A stretch of DNA of 64,000 nt. It comes from Ophiodon elongatus. Its lineage: Eukaryota > Chordata > Actinopteri > Perciformes > Hexagrammidae. Made by a program: the position numbers and the translations under genes. The DNA lies in the NCBI GenBank assembly GCA_016806645.1, contig JACSYO010001601.1, positions 406,232-470,231 of the forward strand, given 5' to 3'. Below are positions 1 through 11,112 of the stretch, piece after piece; positions within the stretch are counted from its first letter, which is position 1; each line of letters opens with the position of its first letter. Below the pieces are notes generated by a model. That model was not told the DNA's origin. It saw nothing but the letters and a program-made list of their open reading frames with translations, and made no database searches.

Positions 1-687
1 CGCGGCCCAAGTCCTGTTTCAATTCTAAAGTCCGCATCGAGCCAAGAACGGTCCAAATGCCTGGATGTGACTTGATTTTACCCGGGATGCATCAGAGGTG
101 ACTTGTCCGTACTTGGGACAACCAAATATCCCAGAATGCATACAGCAGCAGCAACAGGGAACAATGGCGGAGGAGAAAACACACAACTGAAAGTTAAGGT
201 TTTCTAAATACTACTGTTGTTGAGCCACGGAATGTAATTTTAGGATTGTTTTAGGCGAGAAGTTAGTTGTTTAAGCATCAAATCTGTGGTCGGTTTGTCA
301 AGATTCAGCCTCCTTAAAAATATACTCCGACAATTTCGGAGATGTGAGGTGTTGCTAGCGGAACCGGTAAGCCTCGCCAGCACCAGGCAGTCAGCGCTCA
401 CAGTGCCCCGCCGAGAATAACCTGATCTCGGCCGGACTTTTAGAAATGATCCGCTGGCTCTGATGTCTCCGTAGCAGTTAAACATGAGATATAAATCAGT
501 TTGGAGGATCTAATGAGCAATCTTTGGTCTCAGAGTGTATTATTTGTTCCCAGGTAACTTTTAATCAGTGTGACTCAGGATTAAGATTTAATATTTTAAT
601 TTAATAAAAGCTAGAGCGCTGTCTTTTTACTTTTGACTGAATTGTTTGCAATTATATGTGTATCCATATATATATATATATATATAT
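1..687. other. unassigned flank, no gene
   Basis: No open reading frame here resembles a known protein. The stretch at 85-115 with two close copies of a GTACTTGG-like word resembles 24350-24385, so part of it is probably a dispersed repeat. It ends in a (TA)n run at about 662-687. Confidence 0.4.
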
Positions 688-944
688 TGTTGCAAACCAG
701 GGGGAAAAGCTGAGCAGACCCAGCACAGGGGGCAGATCCCCAAGCTCAGGTTGGGGGGGGTTATAGAGGGAGTCTATTATCCAGTGCAGGTGCTGCAGCC
801 ACTAGGCACGTGGCAGTGGTCACACCTGCAGCCCATCAGTTAATTAGAGTGAGCATATGTTCACAGAGCTGGGAAGCAGCACGGGTGGACAGACTGGGCA
901 GGAGTCTACGAGGGTCTACTGAACCTCTGGAGAGGAGCTTGTTG

Positions 945-1140
945 AGGGGAGAGAGGCCCTGCTATGGAGAGAGGCCTTCTGCATGGCTCTCCCTGTTGTG
1001 GAGGAGAGAGGCCTTCTGCATGAGGCCCTGTTATGGAGAGAGGCCTTCTCCATGGCTCTCCCTGTTATGGAGAGAGGCCTTCTGCATGGCTCTCCCTGTT
1101 GTGGAGGAGAGAGGCCTTCTGCATGGCTCTCCCTCTCTGT
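945..1140. repeat. minisatellite, ~35-38 bp unit, about five copies
   Basis: The core GAGAGGCCTTCTGCATGG recurs at about 968, 1006, 1036, 1071 and 1108 with small length variation between copies. It lies inside the solo LTR and is likely copy-number variable. Confidence 0.8.
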
Positions 1141-1540
1141 GCTCTGAGAAACAGATTTGAGCTGAATCCATGGTTCCAGTTATAACAAAAAGGTTTTATA
1201 TAAAAAAAAAGTAAACCAATTACAAGTTGAATCACACTATATTAAATATATTCCATGGAATGGGGTCCTTAATATATCCAGACAGTCAGTCGAAAAAGCC
1301 TTTCTCCTGTATCTCTATTTTATCACTTTCAGTCCTTTCAACACCCTCTCGTTCAAAGGCTGCAGCCTTGCAATTGGTCAAATCCTCTTTCACACGTTTC
1401 TTACTGATGTGTGGTGTCTTGTTTCAATCTGCATCTTCCGTGTGTGGGGATTTCACCTACCTGCTTCATGCCCTCTGATCTTGATCACGTTCGCTGTCTG
1501 ACTTCTTAATACATTCAAATCATTCTATTTGCTATAATTG

Positions 1541-1670
1541 CCTAATACATCCAGTGTTATTCATAATATATATTTGCATAATACATTCAGTGTTATTCAT
1601 AATATATATTTGCATAATACATTCAGTGTAATTCATTTCATATAATTGCATAATACATTCAGTGTTATTT
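1541..1670. repeat. 36-bp tandem repeat, about 3.6 copies
   Basis: Units beginning GCATAATACATTCAGTGT repeat at 1541 (diverged start), 1576, 1612 and 1648. They lie inside the solo LTR and are AT-rich. Confidence 0.8.
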
Positions 1671-1980
1671 ATTGAGCTTTAACCTAACAGCATTTAACAC
1701 ATTGTAATACATACTAGCTATCACTAGGAGCGCTATTTAAGCTTAGTTTTCTTACAAGCTGCATCGGACAGGAGGTAACCCAGCTGACTCACCTCTCTCC
1801 TCTGCCCACACCGGACAAAGACCCCGACCGGGAGGAATCTTTTGTTGAGTTTGACCCCATCCCCCTTTACCCTAACCTATTTATTAAAGGACACTTTTTT
1901 GTTACGCGATTACTGTCTCTGAGTCTCCTTCTTTTTTTTCCGAATCTTGCCTCCATGTCCCCCCGGGTTGCCACAATATA

Positions 1981-2076
1981 TTACACACACACACACACAC
2001 ACACAGACACACACACAAAAAATGTATGTATATATCTATATATATATATATAGATATATATCTATATATATATAAT
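1981..2076. repeat. (CA)n and (TA)n microsatellites
   Basis: A short, interrupted CA run at about 1984-2017 is followed by palindromic TATATCTA/TAGATATA repeats up to about 2076. Confidence 0.9.
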
Positions 2077-2080
2077 AATT

Positions 2081-3080
2081 ACAATTTATTTTTATTTAAC
2101 CAATATCGTGACAAAAGCTACATATTACACAACTTGAAAATGTATTCTTCTGGAAACACTTTCAAATCATGAAAGGAATTAAGGAACTGAAAATAAATGG
2201 TACGGCCTTCACAGATAATATCATCAAATGAATTTAACACATACTTTATAAAATCAGTAGAAGAATTGACATAAATTTGTTTCTCAAACTATAACCAATG
2301 ATGCAGTAGCTATAGAATCACCAGAGTCCTTTCATATCCAATAGGTCAATTAAGCAAAAAAGTTAATTATCAAATTCTAAGGCAAAGACATTTCTAATTT
2401 AGATACTTGTTTATTAAGAAATACAGCTGTATTTTGATGACCTCTGACTTATGTTATTCATGTATCAATGAAGAAACAAACCCCAAATGACTAAATATGT
2501 TTGTTTGACTAAAACAAGACCATAGCAGTACGGCACTAACTGACAATATCAACACGCAATATTGTTGAAGAAAAAAGAGAGACTTCTTTGTGTTGTTTAT
2601 ATTGTGGAGAAGAAGATGATCAGAGAATATTTTATTATAGTTTTCATTCATGAGGCTGTTGATTTTACAAGCCAAAACATGGATATTGTCGCTGTCGCTT
2701 GGAAATCTTGTATGTCCATAACCGTAACTTTTTATATATACTTGCATGGGTCAATACATTATTAATATTTTACCAAAATCAAGCTCAAATGGAGATACAT
2801 GTTTTTGCTAGCTAGCTAGCTATGCTCGTCTCCTTGGCAAACCCTTCCATCTATAGTCACCATGGTACCATCAGAGTTAAATTTAATAAACAGGTACATT
2901 GCAGAGTTTTAACTGAGTTTGCAATATAGGCCTAATGTTAAACCATTTTCATTGAGCTCTACCCTCAGAGAGAGAGGGCGCAGTGAGCACCACGGTCCTG
3001 GGAGTCGGCGAGGACCAGGTGAGGGCGGCTGTAAAGCTCAAGGTCGGAACCGCGAGCCACCTTCACCCCGGGCCTTAAAA
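2081..3080. other. gene-free AT-rich stretch with one copy of a dispersed repeat
   Basis: No supported coding sequence. About 2540-2850 shares words such as CAAAATCAAGCTCAAA and the following 'GCTAGCTA...TATGCT' block with 40800-41160 (same strand) and 45840-46040 (opposite strand), so it belongs to a dispersed family of unknown class. Confidence 0.5.
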
Positions 3081-3485
3081 TTCAATTAAATTTATTTTTG
3101 TATAACCCAAAATTACAAATTTGCCTCAGAGGGCTTTACAATCTGTACACATACGACATCCTTTGTCCCAGGACCTCACATCGGATCAGGAAAAACTCCC
3201 CCAAAAAACCCTTTAATGGGGAGAAAAAGGGAAGAAACCTTCATGAGAGCAACAGAGGAGGATCCTCTCCCAGGATGGACAGAGTACAAAAATAGATGTC
3301 ATGTGTACAGAATGAACAGCATAACAGAGTTACAACACGTTCAATTCACATGACAGAAATGATGCATGTAATAATAGCAGTAGGTGTCGGGGAGGACCAC
3401 AGCAGGACGTAGGACCAGGGTCCAGATTTAACCACGATCCATAGAAACCTGCGAGGCGAGAACACACAAAGACTTCGGGGATGGC
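3081..3485 (-). mobile_element. 3' UTR/tail fragment of LINE family A (CR1/L2 group)
   Basis: It begins with the reversed tail (TTCAATT)n and continues with the conserved antisense 3' UTR that includes GCCTCAGAGGGCTTTACAAT, matching the ends of the longer copies at 26969-29870 and 31837-33686. Only non-coding 3' sequence is present, the expected product of 5'-truncated target-primed reverse transcription. Confidence 0.8.
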
Positions 3486-3894
3486 CGTACAAGCGGTCAT
3501 TGAGCCGGTCTCTGCGCACCACTGTGGAGGAAACACGTCCGCTGAGGACCAGCCAGGGCTGGAGAGAGGTCATGAGGCCAGCTGAGTTGAATCCTCCTGG
3601 CAGACTGCTGTTAAGAAGTTGTCATGATGAAACTGTGGGAAACACTGCCTCAGACGAAAGTCGGACGAAATCACCTCATCACTGTTTACCTTCAGCTCTG
3701 CTGTAAGCGACTCCTCATTCAAGAAGAAGCGGCGTGGAGATTTGAGGTTTTGTCGACAGCTTGAGCGTCCGATGGATTGATGGGATTTAGTCACTTCGTT
3801 ATTTGTCAGATGTTTCATAGGTTAAATATTTGTAAAACAAACAGACAGACGTTACGGGTGACCAATAGCAGTGATTTATTTTCTTTTTTTTTTT
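3486..3894. other. unassigned, between two oppositely oriented LINE tails
   Basis: There is no recognisable protein. It is flanked by a minus-strand and a plus-strand LINE-A tail, so it could be internal sequence of an inverted LINE pair or unrelated host DNA. Confidence 0.35.
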
Positions 3895-4026
3895 CGTTAA
3901 AGTTTTTTTCTGTTCTGATGAGAGGTCCTGGGACAGAGGATGTCGTATGTGTACAGATTGTAAAGCTCTTTAAGGCTAATTTATGATCTGGGCTATACAA
4001 AATAAAATGAATTGAGTTGAATTGAT
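3895..4026 (+). mobile_element. LINE family A tail fragment
   Basis: The sequence contains the family-A end (GATTGTAAAG..., GGGCTATACAAAATAAAATGAATT) and terminates in a (TTGAATTGA) tail on the plus strand. Confidence 0.75.
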
Positions 4027-5478
4027 TTATGAAAACAATACAAATGATGAAATATGGAGATACAAGGTATCTGCCCGACAGCAATCAAAACATAAATCAG
4101 ATAAAGACACACAGTAAAGTGGGGGCTCAGATACAGCTCACTCTGACTCTTGCGATCAAGGCCACTTCTGTCTCTTCTCCAATGCCTGCTGGCTGTGATC
4201 TGTATGTGGAAATAGCCGGGGCTCTATTTCTAACATCATACCCTGCACAATAATCACGGTGGTATTTTAGGCCGTGATCAGCGATAGGGACAAGACCGAA
4301 CCATCATTAGTATGTGAGGAGGGCAGCAACTGTATGGGGTCACTGAGGGGATGCTGGCATGCTGCCAGACTGCTGCAGCAGGACGTCGGAGATGATCAGA
4401 CTATAAGTCTAAACCTGGCTTTGTTAAGGCTCTTAATGTACGCCAGCTGATCAAGGTCATTGATCAGATTTTTGATTAGTAGCTGTGCTTGATAAGTAGC
4501 AGGCTTGGTCAGGACAATGCTCATGGGGTGATATGACTGTAGACGTTTTCAGCATTCACAGCCTCAGACCTTGCTTATCCCCCACTGCTCCTCAGTGGGC
4601 GGGTGGGGTTGTGGCAATCTCTGGAGGGGGGGGACCATCCAAGGAAGGGGGTTTTAGTCACTGTTGGACAGCCACTAATCAGCACTCTCAATCAGAGAGG
4701 TGCTCAAGAGTTTCTGAATCCTTCTAAGGTTTGCCGTTTTTGATTTTGCTGAGAATCATTGAAAACACTCCAACCTGCCAACTTCTCCACCAACATGGGT
4801 TTAGACAGGGGAGCGTTGCTATTTCCTTAAAACCTTCACAGTTTTACCATGTGCTTCTGAAGTATTGCAGGCCTGATACATCTGTTGAGTCCGTAGCTTT
4901 TTATGTGTATTTTCTGTCTGCGCTGACGCTAGACAAGCCCAGCACCTGTCTACATTTTAATGCCAAAAGAATAAATGCGCACATATTCACAGACAGGCAC
5001 ACATGTACACACTTAAACATGGCACACACACTGCAGCTGCAGCCCACTCTGCACCTCTCAGCAGTGCTCTCCAGGAGCGACAGTACAAATGAGTCAGGGA
5101 AATGTGTAGGTGGACTCTACATTCAACCCAGCCATTAATGTGTGTGTGTGTGTGGTGTGTGTGCAAATGGGGGTGGGGGCACAGGTTCTGAATAGCTTTT
5201 AATTCTGGCTGTGCTTGTAATGTTCCACTGTAAGAGGCAGATCAGGCTCCATGGATTTGGTTTTGGTAAATGCAATTACTGTGCTCATCCTCAGTGTATC
5301 TTGGGATAAAAATGTATCTTCTTAACTAATTAAAGGATTCAATCAAATTACTAAAGAAACATTTCTCTCTTAACTCCTTACAGGTATTTTTTGTTGTGTA
5401 GACTATTCAAAAAAATTGTCATTATAAAAACTGTTAGGTGAAGGCAAGCTCGGGTTCTGAAAAGTGAAGCCAATGCTC
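4027..5478. other. gene-free stretch
   Basis: Open frames here, including one of 135 codons at 4731-5138, resemble no protein I know, lack splice or family support and are most likely chance. A short (TG)n run lies at about 5139-5164. Confidence 0.45.
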
Positions 5479-5612
5479 AATTCAATTCAATTTATTTTTT
5501 TATAGTCCAAAATCACCAATTACAAATTTGCCTCAAAGGGCTTTCCAATCTGTACACAACGACATCCTCTGTCCCAGGACCTCTCATCGGATCAGGAAAA
5601 ACACTCCACCCA
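5479..5612 (-). mobile_element. LINE family A tail fragment
   Basis: It has the (TTCAATT) tail followed by antisense 3' UTR words shared with the other family-A copies and is truncated after about 130 bp. Confidence 0.75.
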
Positions 5613-5624
5613 AAAAAAAGAAGT

Positions 5625-6275
5625 CTTAAACCTGCATTCTCTCTACTGTCCATCAGGGGGCGACTCCTCTGGTGTATAGAAGTCAAAGCTTCATGTGTTA
5701 AAGCTGCATTCTCTCTCCTAACCACCAGGGGGTGACTCCTCTGGTTGTATAGATGTCAAAGCTTCATATGTTAAACCTGCATTCTGTCTCCTGACCACCA
5801 GGGGGCGACTCCTCTGGTTGTATAGAAGTCTATAGAAAATGACTCTACTTCTCTCTTGATTTATACCCTCAGTAAACATTGTAAACATGAGTTTATGGTC
5901 TCAATCTCTAGTTTCAAGTCTTCTTGATGTTCATTTAGTAAATTATGATCCATTTAGAGTCAAACAGACCATAAAGCAGGGGATGCTTTAGGGCAGGGCT
6001 ACAAGGTGATTGACAGGTCTCTACCACGGTGATGTCCGGTCTGGGAGTTGTTTGTGTTTACGTCTTACAACTTTAACCCTTTCACAGTATGTTTTAAATT
6101 CATGATAGTGTAAAAAGGACTTTGTCAGCTTTCCGTTGTACTTAGTTCCACCCTCTCGTCTGATTTTTGGTTGCAAAAAAACAATATGGCAAACTAAAGG
6201 CTTTAAAACGTTAGTTCACAAACCAATGGGTGACGTTAAGTTGACAATGTCAACTTCTTGTATACAGTCTAAGGT
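5625..6275. repeat. dispersed teleost repeat with three CTCF-like tandem units
   Basis: Three units of about 72-73 bp start near 5630, 5702 and 5774. Each carries CCACCAGGGGGCGAC or a close variant (5650-5664, 5722-5736, 5795-5809) followed by ACTCCTCTGG. The rest (5810-6275) is non-coding sequence of a type I recall as repeated in other fish. A 9-bp inverted repeat with a 1-nt centre lies at 6238-6256. Confidence 0.65.
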
Positions 6276-6660
6276 TTAATCGCATAGCCAGAGTTGACCA
6301 ATTTACGTGAGGTGTTTCTTTGCTGGAGACAGCAGCTGTAGTACCTGCAAGAGTCAGAGAATAGTTGACTCATACACCATTATTAGCTGGCCCAAGTTGA
6401 GATGCAGAGGGTAGGATGAGGTCCAGGATGACATTAGGAGAAGAGGCAGGCACGAAGAACATATCCATCCCTAGATGATCAACAATCCCTCGAGTGGAAA
6501 ATAAGACTGCTGGTACTCCGCTGTCAGCGTTCATTCCACAAATGAAGACACTACATTGGCCACCTCTAAATCCATCTGTGCTTTTCATCCACTGCATCAA
6601 TAGTTGCTTTGTAATTATTTCAAGCTCTTTCAAAGCTCTTTTGCCCTAGCCTGTTCATGT
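6276..6660. other. unassigned stretch
   Basis: A minus-strand open frame of 87 codons (6370-6633) is not recognised and has no supporting signals. Nothing else was identified. Confidence 0.35.
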
Positions 6661-6667
6661 AGCTTAA

Positions 6668-6735
6668 TACAGTGATTCTTAACTTAAGCGCTTTGAGTGG
6701 TCGGAAGACTATAAAAGCGCTATACAAGTACAGGT
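6668..6735 (+). mobile_element. SINE 3' tail fragment
   Basis: The block AAGCGCTTTGAGTGGTCGG followed by AAGACTATAAAAGCGCTATA matches the 3' parts at 11045-11112, 26380-26442 and, reversed, 38116-38175. Only the tail is present here. Confidence 0.65.
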
Positions 6736-6972
6736 CCACTAGTGGCCCATGGTAGCTAGCGCCAACTAGACGGCCACAAAAAACGTTCAGTTTTGCACCT
6801 GTGGGCCACGGGACCGCATAGGTTATCAATTGAAGACACCAGAGATATTACTGTTATCCATGAGACGCTCAGTTATAATATAGCTTCCTACCACTTGGTG
6901 GCGGTAATGCATCAGTCAGCTCCAATAAGCAGAAGAAGACACTCAGCCAGCCGCTAGCCTGTAGCGAAAGTT

Positions 6973-8794
6973 ATGGAGAAGTATTTAAAACGAAAAAATA
7001 AAGACAAAAGTGGTGCCAAACCCTCTCAAAAGTCAAAAATTTTGCTCAAGTACAATCCTGACATCATTAAGTACGGCTTTGTGAATGGAGGTAACGAGGC
7101 AGAGCCGAGAGCCCAGTGTGTGGAGTGTGGGCTAATGCTATCCAATGAAGACCTGAAGCCTTCAAAACTAAAGCGGCATCTAGAGACCAAACATCCGACG
7201 CTGGTGGGAAAGCTGGTGGAATTTTTCTAGAGAAAGGAAAATGGGCTACAGATGCAGAAAAGGTCTGTCGTGTCACTGACTGGCAGCTCCAAATGTGTTT
7301 TGAAAGCCAGCTACTTCTTAGCCAGACGTTTGGCACGAAGTAAGAAAGCATTCACCATAGCGGAGGAGTTGGTTCTGCCTGCCGCTGTGGAGATGTACCG
7401 TGAGATGATTGGAGAGGCTGCTGCAAAGAAGCTGCTGACCATCCCACTCTCAAACGACACTGTAAGTCACCATATCGCGGACAAGGCCTCAGACATACAG
7501 CATCAGCTTACAGAAAAAATAAAAAGTAGCCCATTTTTCTCTTTGCAACTAGACGAGTCCACTGATGTCACGAATGCTGCACTGCTGCTGGTTTTTGTTC
7601 TCCATCGCTGGGACAGTAGTTTGCATGAAGACATCCTGTTTTGTGGAGAGCTAGCAACACGAGCTACGGCTCAGGAATGTTTCCGCTGCATGGATAGCTA
7701 CTTCACTGAGAACGGCCTGGACTGGCACAACTGTGTTGGGGTGTGCAGTGATGGTGCAGCGTCAATGACTGGCAGGCATAATGGCGTCGTCAAGCAGATA
7801 CTTGATCGTGCACCAGAAGCTAAATGGACCCACTGTTTTCCCCACCATGAAAGCCTTGTCACCAGAGTTCCATGAGGTGATGGATGTAAGTGTGAAAACC
7901 ATCAACTTCATTAAAAGTAGAGCTGTGAACTCCAGATGTTTTGCCAAGCTTTGTGGGGACATGGAAGCAGATCATGTCCAGCTGCTCTATCACAGTGAGG
8001 TGAGATGGCTCTCCAGAGGTCTGGTCCTCAAGCGTTTGTTTGAACTGAGGAATGGGGTCTTCTCTTTTCTCACTGAGAAGAAATCTCCTCTGGCACATCG
8101 CTATGCCAACACGGAGTTCACAGCTAAACTTGCCTTCCTCTGTGACATTGTTTCACTGCTGAACCAGCTGAACATCTCACTTCAAGGGAGAAATAGCAAC
8201 ATATTTGTTGTTGCAGACAAAGTTCAAGCTTTCAGGAGGAAACTTGCTTTGTGGACTAAGAGTGCCCAGGAAGAGAGGAAGGACATGTTTCCACTTTTGT
8301 CTGACATTTTGGAAAACTCTCCTCAGGTGAAGATCAGCGACTCAGTCTCTCAGCACCTCTCACGACTGGCAGAGAAATTTGATGAATACTTTCCTAAAGA
8401 TCCCAGAGACGGACACATGCGGATTTTGGACCCATTTTCTGTGGATCCCACTGAAAATGATGTTGCTTTGCCCTCACATCTGGAATCTCAGCTTCTGGAA
8501 GTTTCCACCAACAGCACTTTAAAGTTGCATTGGGGCAAACTGGACCTGGGCTCCTTCTGGATTGCTGTCTCAAAGGAATACCCATGTCTAGCAATGAGGG
8601 CTGTGAAACGCCTTCTCCCATTCACAACTACATACCTGTGTGAATCAGGATTCTCCAGTGTGGCCACAACTAAGACCAAAGCCCGAAACCGACTCAGAGC
8701 AACACTTGAGGCTACTCTGAGAGTGAGCCTTTCCCCCATTCCACCTAGACTGGATCTGATCGTGTCTGAGAGGCCGGCCCAATTGTCTCATTAA
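6973..8794 (+). pseudogene. hAT-family (ZBED5/FAM200-like) transposase, inactivated
   Basis: The reading frame starts with MEKYLKRKNKDK and a BED-type zinc finger (Cys-x2-Cys then His-x4-His, residues ~47-73). It continues into the RNase H-like hAT transposase body and ends with the dimerisation region containing CESGFSS near 8637-8660. In the hAT superfamily this protein cuts and pastes its own element; ZBED5- and FAM200-type host proteins derive from it. Two lesions kill it. An in-frame TAG lies at 7228-7230, with the same frame resuming at 7252. Near 7842-7860, just after THCFPHHE, a deletion or frameshift moves the body into another frame (7781-8794). The 8-bp target duplication and terminal inverted repeats were not found. 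It is an old, immobile copy unrelated to neighbouring repeats. Confidence 0.88.
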
Positions 8795-9617
8795 GAGGTG
8801 AACATAAAAAGGGAGTTGTAGCTTGTCAAAAAATGGACTGTTGTAACTGTTGCTATTGCTCATTTGTCACAGATATGAAGAGCAACTTCTGGTTCTGCCA
8901 TGCAAAAATGAAGACTGCTGAAGCATATCATTTGCAGATTATAAGGCTATATTTTCATTTGCACTTAATTTTGTAATATTAACATCAACAAAACAGAAGC
9001 ACATGGCTAATTATGCAAGATAGCTTTGTTGATTTGCTAGGCTGTCAGAACTTTTTACACTGTGGGTATTATGCAATGTTCCATGAAGAATTGGTATTCC
9101 AATGTTAGTGAGGCTCAATTCCCTCAGAAGAACAAGCTACTCATATTTTGTTACTGAACATCTGCTCTCACAGCTACTGTATATATAGGTGATCTTAATC
9201 AGCCAGGATAAAAGTGTAAACCACTTGATTGTAGGTCATGAATCTGTGCTAACATTGCTTACATTCTCTTGTACAGTAAATATATTGAAACAGCCTGAGG
9301 CAGTGCTATAACATTGTTTAGTCCTCCTGCAGACCATCACTTCATGCTGCAGTTCAAGCTGCTCCATCAGGTACTTTCAGCTCCACCACCTCCACTTTCC
9401 CAAACTCACTCTCTTCCACCTGCCGGTGTTGAAGCAAATTGTGGTTGGATTTTTAAGAGTTCGTATCCAAAGCACAAGAGAAATCCAACATCTATTTCTT
9501 CTCCTTATTCCTCAGCTGTATCTGTTTCTGGGGGAGAAGGTTGCAAGTCTATATTTACTTCTATCAGTAACCTTCCAGCATACAACATGATCCTCAGTTA
9601 CATAAAAAGGAAAATCA

Positions 9618-9619
<2 letters not shown>
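8795..9619. other. gene-free stretch downstream of the hAT copy
   Basis: This is presumably the 3' part of the hAT element followed by unassigned DNA. No coding sequence or clear terminal repeat was identified. Confidence 0.4.

Positions 9620-9705
<86 letters not shown>
9620..9705. repeat. (AC)43 microsatellite
   Basis: An uninterrupted dinucleotide run of 86 bp. Confidence 0.98.
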
Positions 9706-9707
<2 letters not shown>

Positions 9708-9984
9708 ATTCACATTCCTTGAGCGGTATTTCAGCAAGATTGTTTGACCTTAAAAAATATATATAATAATATATTCATATACACTTATGTATACAGTCTA
9801 CTGTGTTTACCATTGTCTGTTCATCACTCAGTCGTGTTGTATATTTATGCTATGTTTTGTTAGCTGGAAAATTAATGCAAAGGCTTGTTTAATTACTCTC
9901 CTGAATCTGGAACATTTTACACATAGAATACCATCGATCTCTCCTCTAAACTGTAAACACACAAAGGCAGTGAGAGGATTTGGC

Positions 9985-10975
9985 ATCAGCATGGTGGTCA
10001 ACTGTTTGTTGATTTCACCCTTACATCCTCCTTCCTCTCATTCTGGGCTTTTCCATGGCTCAAGCTGCACAATCTTGACTAGTCCACCGGAGATGTCAGG
10101 GTCTGGGGCTGATTGTATAACTAATTGTTGCCGTCTACTTCTGCCCAAGAAGCCACTGAGTCCCTCAGTTGCTCGTCTCCTCCACCGAGGGAAATTGCTC
10201 TACTTCCGCTGGGGACCTCATCACTACCTGCACCTACCCTTGAGGACGGTGAGAGTCCAAACTTTCCTGGTGTTCCTCTCTTCTACCACGACCTCAAGGA
10301 GATGTTCAATAAGGCCCATGCCACCTCTTTGCCACCACATTGCTGATATGACTGTGCCATTGACCTCCTCCCTGGGGCGGTGCCTCCCCGAGGGCGCCTA
10401 TACTTCTTTTCGGCTCCTGAGACTCTTCCCTCACGGCAGGCATCATCCAGCCATCTCCTGCTGGTGCTGGGTTTTTCTTTGTTGAGAAGAAAGACAAGTC
10501 AGATTGTAAAGCCCTCTGAGGCTAATTTGTAATTTGTGATTTTTGGCTATACAAAAGAAATGTAATGTAATGTAATTGAAGTCCCTTCATCCCTGCTGAC
10601 TACTGTGGTCTCAACAAGATCACCATAAAGAACAGGTAACCAATTCCTCTTATATCCTCAGCTTTTGAACTGCTCCAAGGCGGCAAAGTATTTTCCAGAC
10701 TAGATCTTGGAAACACATATCTGGGGAGGATTAGGGAGGGGGATGGGTGGAAAACTGCATTCAATATCCCAAGTGGACACTATGAGTACTTTGTGATTCC
10801 ATTTGGATTAACAAATGTTGTTTTCCAGGCCCTGGTAAATTATGTCCTCAGGGACCATCAACTGTTTGTAAAGGTCGAAGACTGAAGAGAGTTCCACACC
10901 TTTTCAGTTTCCTTCCTTGGATTCCTTATTTCCCCCAATCCCATCCAGATGGACCCCTCTAGAGTGCCACCTGTC
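9985..10975 (+). pseudogene. Ty3/Gypsy pol remnant (protease-RT linker and reverse transcriptase)
   Basis: Conceptual translation across several frames gives Gypsy pol blocks. YHDLKEMFNKA and AIDLLPGAVPPRGRLY lie near 10278-10410. Then come GLNKITIKNR near 10607, ELLQGGKVFSRLDLG near 10670 and HYEYFVIPFGLTN near 10780, with FLGFLISPNPIQMDPS near 10915. The first blocks are typical of the N-terminal part of Gypsy RT. Sequence between VLRDH and LFVKVE is missing, so the catalytic YxDD block has been deleted. There are also stops, for example a TGA at about 10344, and frameshifts. A 78-bp LINE tail interrupts it at 10501. It is a dead fragment without LTRs. Confidence 0.8.
10501..10578 (+). mobile_element. 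78-bp LINE tail inserted in the Gypsy RT, with target duplication
   Basis: The LINE 3' end (AGATTGTAAAGCCCTCTGAG ... (AATGT)n) interrupts the Gypsy reading between 'EKKDK' and the following 'S..P.DY' block. AAGTC is present on both sides (10496-10500 and 10579-10583), a 5-bp target-site duplication. Confidence 0.75.
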
Positions 10976-11112
10976 CTGATAGGCAGGTGGCATTGCATTG
11001 TAGCCCCTGCCATCAGTGTGTGAATGGGTGAATGATGACATGTATTATTAAAGCACTTTCGGTGGTCGGAAGACTAGAAAAGCTCTATACAAGTATAGAC
11101 CATTTACCATGT
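10976..11112 (+). mobile_element. 5'-truncated tRNA-derived SINE
   Basis: Its body and tail (GGCAGGTGGCATTG..., GTGTGAATGGGTGAATGATG, TCGGAAGACTAGAAAAGC) match the more complete SINE at 25686-26442. The promoter head is missing. Confidence 0.7.

Larger units (their letters stand above)
688..1975 (+). mobile_element. solo LTR of an LTR retrotransposon (candidate)
   Basis: The segment starts TGTTGCAAACC and ends GGGTTGCCACA, so the two ends are imperfect inverted repeats with TG...CA termini. The flanking 4 bp are ATAT on both sides (684-687 and 1976-1979), but the left flank lies in a TA run, so this duplication is weak evidence. A TATA-like TTTATATAAA near 1195 and an ATTAAA near 1882 followed by a T/C-rich tail fit U3-R-U5 order on the plus strand. 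No internal gag or pol is seen on either side, so it would be a solo LTR. Two tandem repeats lie inside it. The family is not recognised. Confidence 0.5.

Noticed and set aside
4731..5138. Open frame of 135 codons
   Set aside because: There is no similarity to any protein I know, and composition looks like non-coding DNA. No splice or start context supports it.
6664..6690. CAGTGATTCTTAAC considered as the left terminal repeat of the hAT element
   Set aside because: It is continuous with a SINE tail fragment and no matching right end was found.
9314..9766. 150-codon frame with a long Thr-His tail
   Set aside because: Most of it is the (AC)43 microsatellite read in frame.
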